Below are positions 6,837-13,160 of a DNA stretch of 15,829 nucleotides, in pieces. This DNA comes from Prevotellaceae bacterium. GTDB lineage: Bacteria > Bacteroidota > Bacteroidia > Bacteroidales > Bacteroidaceae. The position numbers and the translations under genes were made by a program. The notes beneath the pieces were generated by a model, which saw only the letters and a list, made by a program, of their open reading frames with translations, did not search any database and was not told where the DNA came from. Location of the stretch: the NCBI GenBank assembly GCA_022508635.1, contig JAFLUV010000012.1, forward strand, positions 1 through 15,829, in the 5' to 3' direction. Within the stretch, counting starts at the first letter, position 1. Each line of letters begins with the position of its first letter.

Positions 6837-7568
6837 CTACGTATAGAGACCACCGTTGATGGATATGACTTCGCCTGTGATGTAGGCTGCTGCATCGGAA
6901 AGCAAGAAGCCAACCAGTTCGGCAACCTCTTCAGGACGGCCGAAACGTCCTAAAGGAATCTGCTGTTTCAGTTCGTCAATAGGCAGATCCTTTGTCATAT
7001 CTGTTTCGATGAATCCTGGTGCGACGGCATTGACCGTCACGTTGCGAGCTGCCGTCTCAAGCGCCAATGCCTTAGTGGCACCGATGAGAGCTGCTTTCGC
7101 CGCACTGTAGTTCGTCTGTCCAGGCAGTCCTTTGAGGCCAGAGAGTGACGTCATGTTCACGACACGACCACCATTCTTCTTGCGCAACATGGCAGGCAGG
7201 CAGCGTCGCGTGACATAGTAGAAACCGTCAAGCGACGTCTGAAGAACGTCGTGCCAGTCTTCGGTGGGCATCATGAACATCATACCGTCCCTACGGATGC
7301 CAGCATTGTTTACCAGATAAGCAATATAGTCGTCAGGATGAGTTGCCGTCCAAGCTTCAAAAGCATGATCCACCTCTTCTTCCCGAGCCACGTTGAAAGG
7401 CATTAGCTCCGCCGTTCCGCCTGCTGCCTCTATCTCAGCCTTAACAGCCTCGGCAGCAGCAGAATTACTTTGGTAATTAATAATGACGGGCAACCCTTGG
7501 GCTGCTAATTTGAGGCAAATTGCACGGCCAAGTCCACGCGAACCACCTGTAACTAAAGCATATTTCAT
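6837..7568 (-). CDS. FabG-type 3-oxoacyl-ACP reductase (ApeQ-like)
   Basis: A 243-residue short-chain dehydrogenase. TGGSRGLG (residues 7-14) is the NADP-binding loop and NNAG (87-90) is present. The catalytic Ser141, Tyr154 and Lys158 are in SLSG and NYSAAK with FabG spacing. The Asn of the SDR tetrad (TNL in E. coli FabG) reads TSL here, so it appears to be Ser112. The C terminus ends in a typical FabG ITGEVISINGG segment. It should reduce a 3-oxoacyl-ACP to the 3-hydroxy form, the step before the dehydratases downstream. It is first in the four-gene operon behind a well-formed promoter. Housekeeping fatty-acid FabG is an alternative, but its association with two atypical hotdogs and a thioesterase favours a specialised polyene-type pathway. 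Confidence 0.88.
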   Translation of the reverse strand: MKYALVTGGSRGLGRAICLKLAAQGLPVIINYQSNSAAAEAVKAEIEAAGGTAELMPFNVAREEEVDHAFEAWTATHPDDYIAYLVNNAGIRRDGMMFMMPTEDWHDVLQTSLDGFYYVTRRCLPAMLRKKNGGRVVNMTSLSGLKGLPGQTNYSAAKAALIGATKALALETAARNVTVNAVAPGFIETDMTKDLPIDELKQQIPLGRFGRPEEVAELVGFLLSDAAAYITGEVISINGGLYT

Positions 7569-7605
7569 GACGTACTTGTTTCTTAACTATTGCGTTTTTC
7601 GACCG

Positions 7606-7636
7606 CAAAGATACAAAGAAATGCGCGAAAGACAAA
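7606..7636 (-). promoter_or_regulatory. Promoter of the ketoreductase-hotdog operon
   Basis: On the minus strand, TTTG (7636-7633), a 19-nt spacer and TATCTTTG (7613-7606) give an exact Bacteroidota -33/-7 pair. The -7 box ends 37 nt before the ATG. Confidence 0.75.
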
Positions 7637-7642
7637 GAGTAA

Positions 7643-7662
7643 AATAATTTTTCTTAATTATT
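7643..7662. promoter_or_regulatory. AT-rich inverted repeat upstream of the operon promoter
   Basis: AATAATT (7643-7649) and AATTATT (7656-7662) form a perfect 7-bp inverted repeat with a 6-nt spacer. It starts 6 bp upstream of the -33 box of the ketoreductase operon. It could be an activator site or simply an AT-rich upstream element. Nothing links it to a known regulator. Confidence 0.3.
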
Positions 7663-7783
7663 CTCCAGACACAAATACTTTCGAGTTGTGTGTCGACCTT
7701 CCCTAACACACAGACTTCGTCTGCAAAAATATAAAATTTGTGAATATCTTAGTAGAAACTCCTCGCATGTCATATTATTTTTG

Positions 7784-7791
7784 TATTTTTG
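7784..7791 (+). promoter_or_regulatory. Probable -7 element of rnr
   Basis: TATTTTTG fits the Bacteroidota -7 consensus TAnnTTTG and lies 18 nt before the rnr ATG at 7810. No good TTTG -33 box is visible at 19-21 nt. A TTG start codon at 7789 would overlap this element, which favours the ATG at 7810. Confidence 0.45.
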
Positions 7792-7809
7792 CGGAAAAAC
7801 ATATCAGCT

Positions 7810-10038
7810 ATGGGAAAGAAAAAAACCGGCAGCCGCGGGCTGCGTAAGAATGATTTGGAACGTACCGTCATTGAGTTCTTTCAGGAGAACCCGGGTATAG
7901 TCTACCCTCAGAAAGCTCTCTGCAAGCAGCTTCACTTGAACACTAATCCTGCCAAGATGTTGCTGATGGACGTACTGCAAGATCTCCTTATGGACGACTT
8001 CATCAAAGAACAGCCACGTTTCTGCTATTCGCTGAACAGTCCCATGCAGGTGATGACCGGCACTTTCCGCCGTAAGGCAAACGGCAAGAACATTTTTGAA
8101 CCAGAGGACGGTGGAGAACCCATCCTGGTGGCAGAGCGCAACAGCCTGCATGCAATGGACGGTGATACCGTGCAGGCCACTCTACTTGCCCGCCGAAAGC
8201 ACCATGTCCGCGAGGCTGCCATCACTGATATACTGAAGCGTAGCGACAAGACTTTCGTGGGAACCCTGCAAGTGCAGAAAGGATATGCCTATCTGCTCAC
8301 TGAGGATCGCACACTGGCCAACGATATTTTCATTCCAAAGGAGAATCTCAAGAAGGGCAAGACGGGCGACAAAGCCATAGTGCGTATCGTAGAGTGGCCG
8401 GAAAGGGCAAAGAACCCGATAGGAAAAGTTGTGGACATATTGGGCAAAACGGGTGAAAACAATGCCGAAATGCATGCTATATTGGCTGAGTACGGACTGC
8501 CTTACACCTATCCCGCCAACGTGGAGAAAGCTGCCGAGAAATTCACACCGGACATTACAGAAGAAGAGATTGCACGCCGCATCGACATGCGTGATGTCCT
8601 AACCTTCACCATTGACCCTTACGATGCCAAGGACTTTGACGATGCCCTCAGCATACGTCCTGTCAAGGAGGGACTCTGGGAAGTAGGCGTACACATAGCT
8701 GACGTGAGCCACTACGTCACGGAAGGCTCCATCATCGACAAAGAAGCCTACAAGCGTGCTACAAGCATCTACCTCGTAGACCGCACGGTGCCTATGCTCC
8801 CCGAACGCCTCTGCAATTTCATCTGTTCGCTCCGTCCCGACGAAGACAAACTGACCTATTCCGTCATCTTCCACCTCAACGAGAAAGCCGAAGTGAAGCA
8901 TTGGAAACTGGCTCATACCGTCACCCGAAGCAACCGCCGCTTCACCTACGAGGAAGTGCAAAAAGTACTGGAAGACCACCATGAGGCAAGCGAGAGTGAC
9001 TACACAGCTCCTGGAGACTCCGCTCCCCTGCCTTCGCCGGAAGGCACGACTGCAAGACCCGCCGAGGAATTTGCCAATGAGCTGATACTGCTGAACCGCA
9101 TGGCAAAACAACTGCGTTCCAGACGCTTTTCTGCCGGTGCCATCGACTTCGACCGCTGCGAAGTGCGTTTCAACATTGAGCCAGACGGACACCCGACAGG
9201 CGTATACTTTAAGGTTGCAAAGGATGCCAACAAGCTCATTGAGGAATTCATGCTACTTGCCAACCGCACTGTGGCAGAAAGCATCGGGCGCATCCCGAAG
9301 AACCAGAAGCCGAAGGTGCTACCCTATCGCATACATGATAATCCTGACCCGGAAAAGCTCCTTCACCTTGCCGATTTCGTGAAAAAGTTCGGACACAAAC
9401 TGAGGACAACCGGCGACCGACAGGACATTAGCCGTAACCTGAACCGCCTGCTCGACAACGTCAAAGGCAAACGCGAGCAAAACGTCATCGAGATGATAAC
9501 CCTCCGGGCTATGATGAAGGCCAAGTACAGTACGTACAACATTGGGCACTATGGGCTTGCGTTTGACTATTACACGCACTTCACATCGCCCATCCGCCGC
9601 TATCCCGACCTCATGGTGCACCGCCTGCTCACACGCTATGCCGAGGGCGGACGAAGCGTGGGCCAAGTCAAGTACGAGGAATACTGCGAGCATTGCAGCG
9701 ACATGGAACAGACTGCGGCACAGGCCGAAAGAGCCAGCATCAAATACAAGCAGGTGGAGTTCATGAGCGAGCATCTTGGCGAGGTTTTCCAAGGTACTAT
9801 CTCCGGCGTCACGGAGTTCGGCATCTACGTTGAAATAGACGAGAACAAGTGCGAGGGCATGATACCGCTGCGCGACCTGGAGGGCGACTACTATGAGTTC
9901 GACGAGAAGAACTACTGCCTGAAAGGCCGCCGTTACCACCACTGCTACAACCTGGGCGACAGCGTGAAGGTACAGGTGGCTCGTGCCGACCTCTACAGGA
10001 AGCAGCTTGACCTGAAACTTATCCTCCCTTCCGTGTAA
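7810..10038 (+). CDS. rnr: Ribonuclease R
   Basis: A 742-residue RNase II/RNB-family 3'-to-5' exoribonuclease that degrades structured RNA and acts in RNA quality control. The domain order is typical. A winged-helix segment spans about residues 12-75 (KNDLERTVIEFF). Cold-shock domains span about 80-210. The RNB catalytic domain runs from about 255, with the metal-binding cluster DPYDAKDFDD giving Asp269, Asp275, Asp277 and Asp278. HFTSPIRRYPDLMVHR follows near the end of RNB, and an S1 domain covers about 655-738. The Lys-rich tail of E. coli RNase R is absent. A linker of about 25 residues near residue 400, rich in Pro/Ser/Gly, interrupts RNB. The ATG at 7810 is chosen because an upstream TTG in frame lies in the -7 box. 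Confidence 0.95.
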   Translation: MGKKKTGSRGLRKNDLERTVIEFFQENPGIVYPQKALCKQLHLNTNPAKMLLMDVLQDLLMDDFIKEQPRFCYSLNSPMQVMTGTFRRKANGKNIFEPEDGGEPILVAERNSLHAMDGDTVQATLLARRKHHVREAAITDILKRSDKTFVGTLQVQKGYAYLLTEDRTLANDIFIPKENLKKGKTGDKAIVRIVEWPERAKNPIGKVVDILGKTGENNAEMHAILAEYGLPYTYPANVEKAAEKFTPDITEEEIARRIDMRDVLTFTIDPYDAKDFDDALSIRPVKEGLWEVGVHIADVSHYVTEGSIIDKEAYKRATSIYLVDRTVPMLPERLCNFICSLRPDEDKLTYSVIFHLNEKAEVKHWKLAHTVTRSNRRFTYEEVQKVLEDHHEASESDYTAPGDSAPLPSPEGTTARPAEEFANELILLNRMAKQLRSRRFSAGAIDFDRCEVRFNIEPDGHPTGVYFKVAKDANKLIEEFMLLANRTVAESIGRIPKNQKPKVLPYRIHDNPDPEKLLHLADFVKKFGHKLRTTGDRQDISRNLNRLLDNVKGKREQNVIEMITLRAMMKAKYSTYNIGHYGLAFDYYTHFTSPIRRYPDLMVHRLLTRYAEGGRSVGQVKYEEYCEHCSDMEQTAAQAERASIKYKQVEFMSEHLGEVFQGTISGVTEFGIYVEIDENKCEGMIPLRDLEGDYYEFDEKNYCLKGRRYHHCYNLGDSVKVQVARADLYRKQLDLKLILPSV

Positions 10039-10099
10039 AAGTTCATCGTCCCTCCCGTTTAGAAGTTCATTGTCCTTTCTGTGCAGGGAGTTCATCGCC
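10028..10099 (+). repeat. Three tandem 24-nt imperfect repeats over the rnr stop codon
   Basis: Copies lie at 10028-10051, 10052-10075 and 10076-10099, each with the core AGTTCAT(C/T)G(T/C)CC. Copies 1 and 2 are closest and copy 3 is more diverged. Because the unit is a multiple of three, the rnr reading frame is preserved. The rnr TAA lies in copy 1 and an in-frame TAG sits at the matching place in copy 2. Confidence 0.75.
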
Positions 10100-10103
10100 T
10101 TTT

Positions 10104-10141
10104 TATATAACTGGTGCTACTCATATATAATCGGTGCTACT
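10104..10141 (+). repeat. Pair of 18-nt direct repeats after rnr
   Basis: TATATAACTGGTGCTACT (10104-10121) and TATATAATCGGTGCTACT (10124-10141) match at 16 of 18 positions with a 20-nt period. They follow directly on the 24-nt repeats and are unrelated to them in sequence. Confidence 0.75.
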
Positions 10142-10227
10142 TACGACGTATGTTCCGGGCAATAGGAGCAAGGAACGCGAGGCATGGGAACGTTTTTGTA
10201 ACGCTACGCAAAAAAAGGACGGGAAAA

Positions 10228-10259
10228 GTTGCAGAAAAGCACGAAACACCGTACTTTTG
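10228..10259 (+). promoter_or_regulatory. Probable promoter of the purF-like gene
   Basis: GTTG (10228-10231), a 20-nt spacer and TACTTTTG (10252-10259) resemble the Bacteroidota -33/-7 pair. It would give a leader of about 85 nt. Confidence 0.5.
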
Positions 10260-10268
10260 CATGCGTTT

Positions 10269-10307
10269 TGAGCCAAGGCCTGAAAAACACTGTCGGCCGC
10301 CGGCTCA
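10269..10307 (+). promoter_or_regulatory. Leader hairpin upstream of the purF-like gene
   Basis: TGAGCC (10269-10274) pairs with GGCTCA (10302-10307). Inside it, GGCC (10277-10280) can pair with GGCC (10295-10298) around a 14-nt loop. It lies within the predicted leader, 45 nt before the start codon. It does not match a riboswitch class I know, and no T-tract follows, so it is not a terminator. Confidence 0.35.
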
Positions 10308-10351
10308 TGGCACATAACTCATAACTCTCAACTTTTAACTCAAGAAAGACA

Positions 10352-11779
10352 ATGGGTGGTTTCTTCGGAACAGTACAGCAACGGCCGTGTGCTACTGACC
10401 TTTTCTACGGCACAGACTATCAGTCACACCTTGGTACGAAACGTGGCGGCATGGCCACACTGAGCGATGCGGGGGAGTTCCTGCGCAGCATTCACAATCT
10501 TGAAAGTACTTATTTCCGCACGCGGTTCGAGCCGGAGTTGCACAAGTTTCAGGGCAACTCGGGCATAGGCGTCATCAGTGACACTGACGCTCAGCCTATG
10601 CTCATGAACAGTCACCTGGGACGGTTCGCACTGGTTACCGTGGGTAAGATCAACAACCAGGAGGAGCTGGCACAGCAGCTGCTGAGCGAGGGCGGACACC
10701 TCAGCGAGTTCAGCAGCGGCAAGATTAACCCTACGGAACTTGTCGCGCTTCTTATTATCAAGGGCAAGGACTTTGTGGACGGCATAGAGACTGTCTTCAG
10801 GCACATCAAGGGCTCGTGCTCGATGCTGCTGCTTACGGAGGACGGCATCATTGCGGCACGCGACTCGTGGGGCAGAACGCCTATAGTGGTGGGAAGCAAG
10901 GAGGGCGCGATGGCCGTGACGAGCGAGACTTCGGCGTTTCCGAACCTGGGCTACGAGACGAAGCACTACGTCGGGCCGGGAGAGATCGTCCGTATCCGTG
11001 CCGGGGAGATGGAGGTGCTGCGGAATGCCAATCCGCACATGCAGATCTGCTCGTTCCTGTGGGTTTACTACGGGTTTCCGACCAGCAACTATGAGGGGAG
11101 GAACACGGAGATGGTGCGCAACGAGTGCGGCCGTGTCATGGGAGAGGAGGACGAGACGGAGGTGGACTGCGCCTGCGGCATACCTGACAGCGGCGTGGGC
11201 ATGGCCATCGGCTACACGCACGGACACGGCTGCCCCTATATGCGTGCCGTGTGCAAGTATACGCCGACGTGGCCGCGCTCCTTTACTCCGAGCAATCAGG
11301 AGACGCGCGATCTGGTTGCGAAGATGAAGCTTATTGCGAACAGGGACATGCTCCAGGGCAAGCGCGTCCTCTTCTGCGACGACAGCATCGTGCGCGGCAC
11401 GCAGCTCAGGGACAATACGAAGGTGCTGCATGAGCTGGGTGCGAAGGAGGTGCACATGCGCATCGGCTGTCCGCCGCTGGTCTATAGCTGTCCGTTTGTC
11501 AACTACAGTGCGAGCAAGAGTGACCTGGAGCTCATCACGCGCCGCATCATCAAGGACTTCGAGGGCGACGACAGCAGAAACCTGGAGGCGTACACGCACA
11601 CGGACAGTCCCGAATACAAGCGCATGGTGGATGAGATTGCGCGCCGGCTGAACCTTGACTCGCTGCGATTTTCCAAGCTCGAGACGCTGGTCAGGGCTAT
11701 CGGTCTGCCTAAGGAGCGTATCTGTACGCACTGCTTTGACGGCAGTTCGTTCCATACACTTGAAGAGGAGAACAAATAG
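10352..11779 (+). CDS. PurF-family amidophosphoribosyltransferase paralogue lacking the catalytic Cys
   Basis: A 475-residue protein with the PurF layout: N-terminal Ntn-type glutaminase fold and C-terminal phosphoribosyltransferase. The C-terminal half is convincing, with the PRPP loop VLFCDDSIVRGT (339-350), CGIPDSG (275-281), and Cys233, Cys380, Cys458 and Cys461 at the Fe-S ligand places of the B. subtilis enzyme. The N terminus reads MGGFFG where active enzymes have MCGIxG or a processed CGxFG, so the nucleophile Cys is Gly2. The RYST-type Arg segment and the NGN loop are also changed (ISDTD and TVGKINN). It may use free ammonia, another amidotransferase, or have a different role. A genuine purF probably exists elsewhere. 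The stop codon lies in the loop of a terminator. Confidence 0.85.
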   Translation: MGGFFGTVQQRPCATDLFYGTDYQSHLGTKRGGMATLSDAGEFLRSIHNLESTYFRTRFEPELHKFQGNSGIGVISDTDAQPMLMNSHLGRFALVTVGKINNQEELAQQLLSEGGHLSEFSSGKINPTELVALLIIKGKDFVDGIETVFRHIKGSCSMLLLTEDGIIAARDSWGRTPIVVGSKEGAMAVTSETSAFPNLGYETKHYVGPGEIVRIRAGEMEVLRNANPHMQICSFLWVYYGFPTSNYEGRNTEMVRNECGRVMGEEDETEVDCACGIPDSGVGMAIGYTHGHGCPYMRAVCKYTPTWPRSFTPSNQETRDLVAKMKLIANRDMLQGKRVLFCDDSIVRGTQLRDNTKVLHELGAKEVHMRIGCPPLVYSCPFVNYSASKSDLELITRRIIKDFEGDDSRNLEAYTHTDSPEYKRMVDEIARRLNLDSLRFSKLETLVRAIGLPKERICTHCFDGSSFHTLEEENK

Positions 11780-11795
11780 GTTCTCCTCTTTTTTT
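11763..11795 (+). terminator. Intrinsic terminator containing the stop codon
   Basis: AAGAGGAGAAC (11763-11773) and GTTCTCCTCTT (11780-11790) form a perfect 11-bp stem. The 6-nt loop holds the TAG stop of the purF-like gene, and a T-tract reaches 11795. Confidence 0.9.
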
Positions 11796-11866
11796 ATATT
11801 CCGAAACGGCCGGGAGTTGTATGTCCGGGCTGTCAGGCTTGGCATACCCGGGCAGCCGGGAGCGGC

Positions 11867-12484
11867 CTACCTGATCCCTATGAGCTTGTGGGTCTGGAGG
11901 GAGAGCGACCAGTGGGGATGCTGCATGACGAGGTCTATGGCCTGGCGGAGGATGGTGCGGTTCCGTGTCTTGTCCCCCGTGTCGAGCGGCTGGAGGCGGT
12001 ACTCCCTTGCGGGGATGTTCTCGTAGGGAGTGAGGTCGGTCTCCACGCCCTTGCAGAGTACCTTGAGCTCGTCGACGGCCCCGCAGGGCATGCCGAAGCG
12101 GAGAGGCTCCCCGGGGGACCGGGGCGGGATGAGTACGGGAAGCGTTTTCGGGGAGCAGGTCACCCAGTCGATGCCCGGAGGGAGGGGAAGGCTGCCGTTC
12201 GTCTCCACCTGTACGAAGAATCCTGCGGCGTGGAGCTTGTCGACCAGCGTCGCGGTGAGCTGCAAGGCCGGCTCTCCTCCGGTGACGACGATATGCCGCA
12301 TCGGGTGCCGGAGGGCTTCCGCGACGATCTCCTCCTCAGTCATCTCCTCGTAGGTCTCGTGCAGCGTGTCGCAGAAGTAGCAGCGGAGGTTGCAGCCCGA
12401 GAGACGCAGGAAGACGGCGGGCTTGCCGCTGAAGTGCCCTTCGCCCTGCAGCGAGGGGAATATCTCGTTGACGCGCACCTTCAT
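11867..12484 (-). CDS. queE: 7-carboxy-7-deazaguanine synthase
   Basis: A 205-residue radical SAM enzyme that converts 6-carboxy-5,6,7,8-tetrahydropterin to 7-carboxy-7-deazaguanine, the second committed step toward preQ0, preQ1 and queuosine. The N terminus EIFPSLQGEG is characteristic of QueE. CNLRCYFC gives the CxxxCxxC cluster ligands Cys31, Cys35 and Cys38, and GGEP (69-72) is the SAM-binding motif. The frame is open far upstream through queD and beyond, but the ATG at 12484 overlaps the queD stop in an ATGA and starts exactly at the family N terminus, so it is chosen. It is translationally coupled to queD and shares its promoter and leader. Confidence 0.95.
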   Translation of the reverse strand: MKVRVNEIFPSLQGEGHFSGKPAVFLRLSGCNLRCYFCDTLHETYEEMTEEEIVAEALRHPMRHIVVTGGEPALQLTATLVDKLHAAGFFVQVETNGSLPLPPGIDWVTCSPKTLPVLIPPRSPGEPLRFGMPCGAVDELKVLCKGVETDLTPYENIPAREYRLQPLDTGDKTRNRTILRQAIDLVMQHPHWSLSLQTHKLIGIR

Positions 12485-12819
12485 TCCTCCTCCCGCTGGT
12501 AGCTTGCCGTGTTTCCCTCGCTCTCCTGCACGTCGACGCGGTAGCAGTGCGGTATCTGCTCGCACACCCATCGTGCCATGTTCTCGGCCGTGGGGTTGAA
12601 GGGAAGCACTTCGTTGAGGTTGGCGTGATCCAGCCTTTCCATTATAGTTTGCTTGATTCTGGTAAAGTCGACAACCATTCCGTCGTCGTTGAGGGTGGCC
12701 GACTTGCAGTGGACTGTTATGATCCAGTTGTGTCCGTGCAGCCGGCTGCACTTGCTGGGATAGGGCAACTCCAGCCGGTGGCAGGCGGCTATCTCCATGC
12801 GCTTTGTTACGTAGTACAT
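12481..12819 (-). CDS. queD: 6-carboxy-5,6,7,8-tetrahydropterin synthase
   Basis: A 112-residue QueD/PTPS-family enzyme that converts 7,8-dihydroneopterin triphosphate to 6-carboxytetrahydropterin. Zinc ligands His14, His28 and His30 are visible (AACHRL, LHGHNW), as is catalytic-type Cys24 (KCSRLHGH). The Asp64-His65 pair (LDHANLNE) and Glu99 complete the set. Its length is near the usual 110-120 residues. It is first in the queD-queE operon, with a Bacteroidota promoter and a short leader that folds like a preQ1-I riboswitch directly upstream of the ATG. No queC or queF lies in this window. Confidence 0.95.
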   Translation of the reverse strand: MYYVTKRMEIAACHRLELPYPSKCSRLHGHNWIITVHCKSATLNDDGMVVDFTRIKQTIMERLDHANLNEVLPFNPTAENMARWVCEQIPHCYRVDVQESEGNTASYQREEE

Positions 12820-12825
12820 AGTATG

Positions 12826-12859
12826 AAAGTTTTTTCCTATAGGGTTTTCTTCTACCTAT
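12826..12859 (-). promoter_or_regulatory. Candidate preQ1-I riboswitch aptamer of queDE
   Basis: Reading the minus strand, ATAGG (12859-12855) pairs with CCTAT (12843-12839) as P1. The 11-nt loop begins with U and ends in C. A tail of AGG plus six A follows, and CTTT (12829-12826) can pair with loop GAAG (12852-12849) as P2 of an H-type pseudoknot. Bases equal to U6, G11, C15, A29 and C30 of the Thermoanaerobacter tengcongensis aptamer are all present. The loop and tail lengths fall within those of known class I aptamers. The tail, with its AGGA, ends 6 nt before the queD ATG, which suggests control of translation initiation. Confidence 0.7.
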
Positions 12860-12878
12860 GTCGCGCCGTGCGACAGTG

Positions 12879-12910
12879 CAAAGATACGAAGAAAGTGGCG
12901 GACTGCCAAA
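12879..12910 (-). promoter_or_regulatory. Promoter of queDE
   Basis: On the minus strand, TTTG (12910-12907), a 20-nt spacer and TATCTTTG (12886-12879) match the Bacteroidota -33/-7 pair. Transcription should start near 12872, giving a leader of about 50 nt that is mostly the aptamer. Confidence 0.75.
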
Positions 12911-13060
12911 CATATTTGCCATTTTCCTCCCACGGGGAAGCCTACGGGGAAGCGGACACGGTTTCCATGGGGAGGCGGAGGCAGTTCCCCCTGTCATGCG
13001 CAGAGCTTCTCCGGCCTTTCCGTCGGCACGGATTTGTCGTTCCTCGCACATTTGTTTGCA
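12911..13060. other. GC-rich spacer between two divergent promoters
   Basis: The 341-nt gap between queD and the DUF4954 gene has the queDE leader and promoter on one side and the DUF4954 promoter on the other. The middle 150 nt is much richer in G+C than usual intergenic DNA here. It contains two copies of ACGGGGAAGC (12932-12941 and 12944-12953). Frames open across it do not look like proteins. I see no RNA gene. Confidence 0.4.
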
Positions 13061-13066
13061 GAATGT

Positions 13067-13097
13067 TTTGCAGTCCCGGCATTTTTCCTTACATTTG
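13067..13097 (+). promoter_or_regulatory. Promoter of the DUF4954 gene
   Basis: TTTG (13067-13070), a 19-nt spacer and TACATTTG (13090-13097) form an exact Bacteroidota -33/-7 pair, implying a leader of about 55-60 nt. Confidence 0.75.
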
Positions 13098-13160
13098 CAG
13101 CCGAAAACAGGAAGGCATGCCCCAACGGCTGCCCGAAAGCACTAACTATAATATATATAT

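Larger units (their letters stand above)
10100..10351 (+). other. rnr to purF-like intergenic region
   Basis: The 313-nt gap between the two genes holds, in order, the two repeat families, about 100 nt without recognisable content, a promoter, and a leader with a hairpin and two ATAACTC direct repeats (10314-10327) just before the next start. Short open frames on either strand here do not resemble proteins. No clear hairpin terminator follows rnr. Confidence 0.5.

Noticed and set aside
7682..7723. Short inverted repeats (GTGTGT/ACACAC and CAGAC/GTCTG) upstream of rnr.
   Set aside because: Stems are short, spacing is irregular, and no T-tract or known motif accompanies them, so they are not reported as a regulatory element.
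10114..10317. Small frame of 67 codons in the rnr to purF-like gap.
   Set aside because: It starts in the repeats, crosses the promoter and leader hairpin, and shows no conserved features.
10424..11845. Minus-strand frame of 473 codons opposite the purF-like gene.
   Set aside because: It is rich in Arg, Ala, His and Val with no motif, as expected for the antisense of a GC-rich gene with few stop codons.
11805..11866. GC-rich inverted segments after queE that might terminate queDE.
   Set aside because: Only about 5 bp pair cleanly and there is no T-tract on the minus strand.
12485..13051. Upstream extension of queE to a 394-residue protein.
   Set aside because: It would run through queD in another frame and past the queDE promoter. 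The ATGA overlap at 12481-12484 is the natural start.
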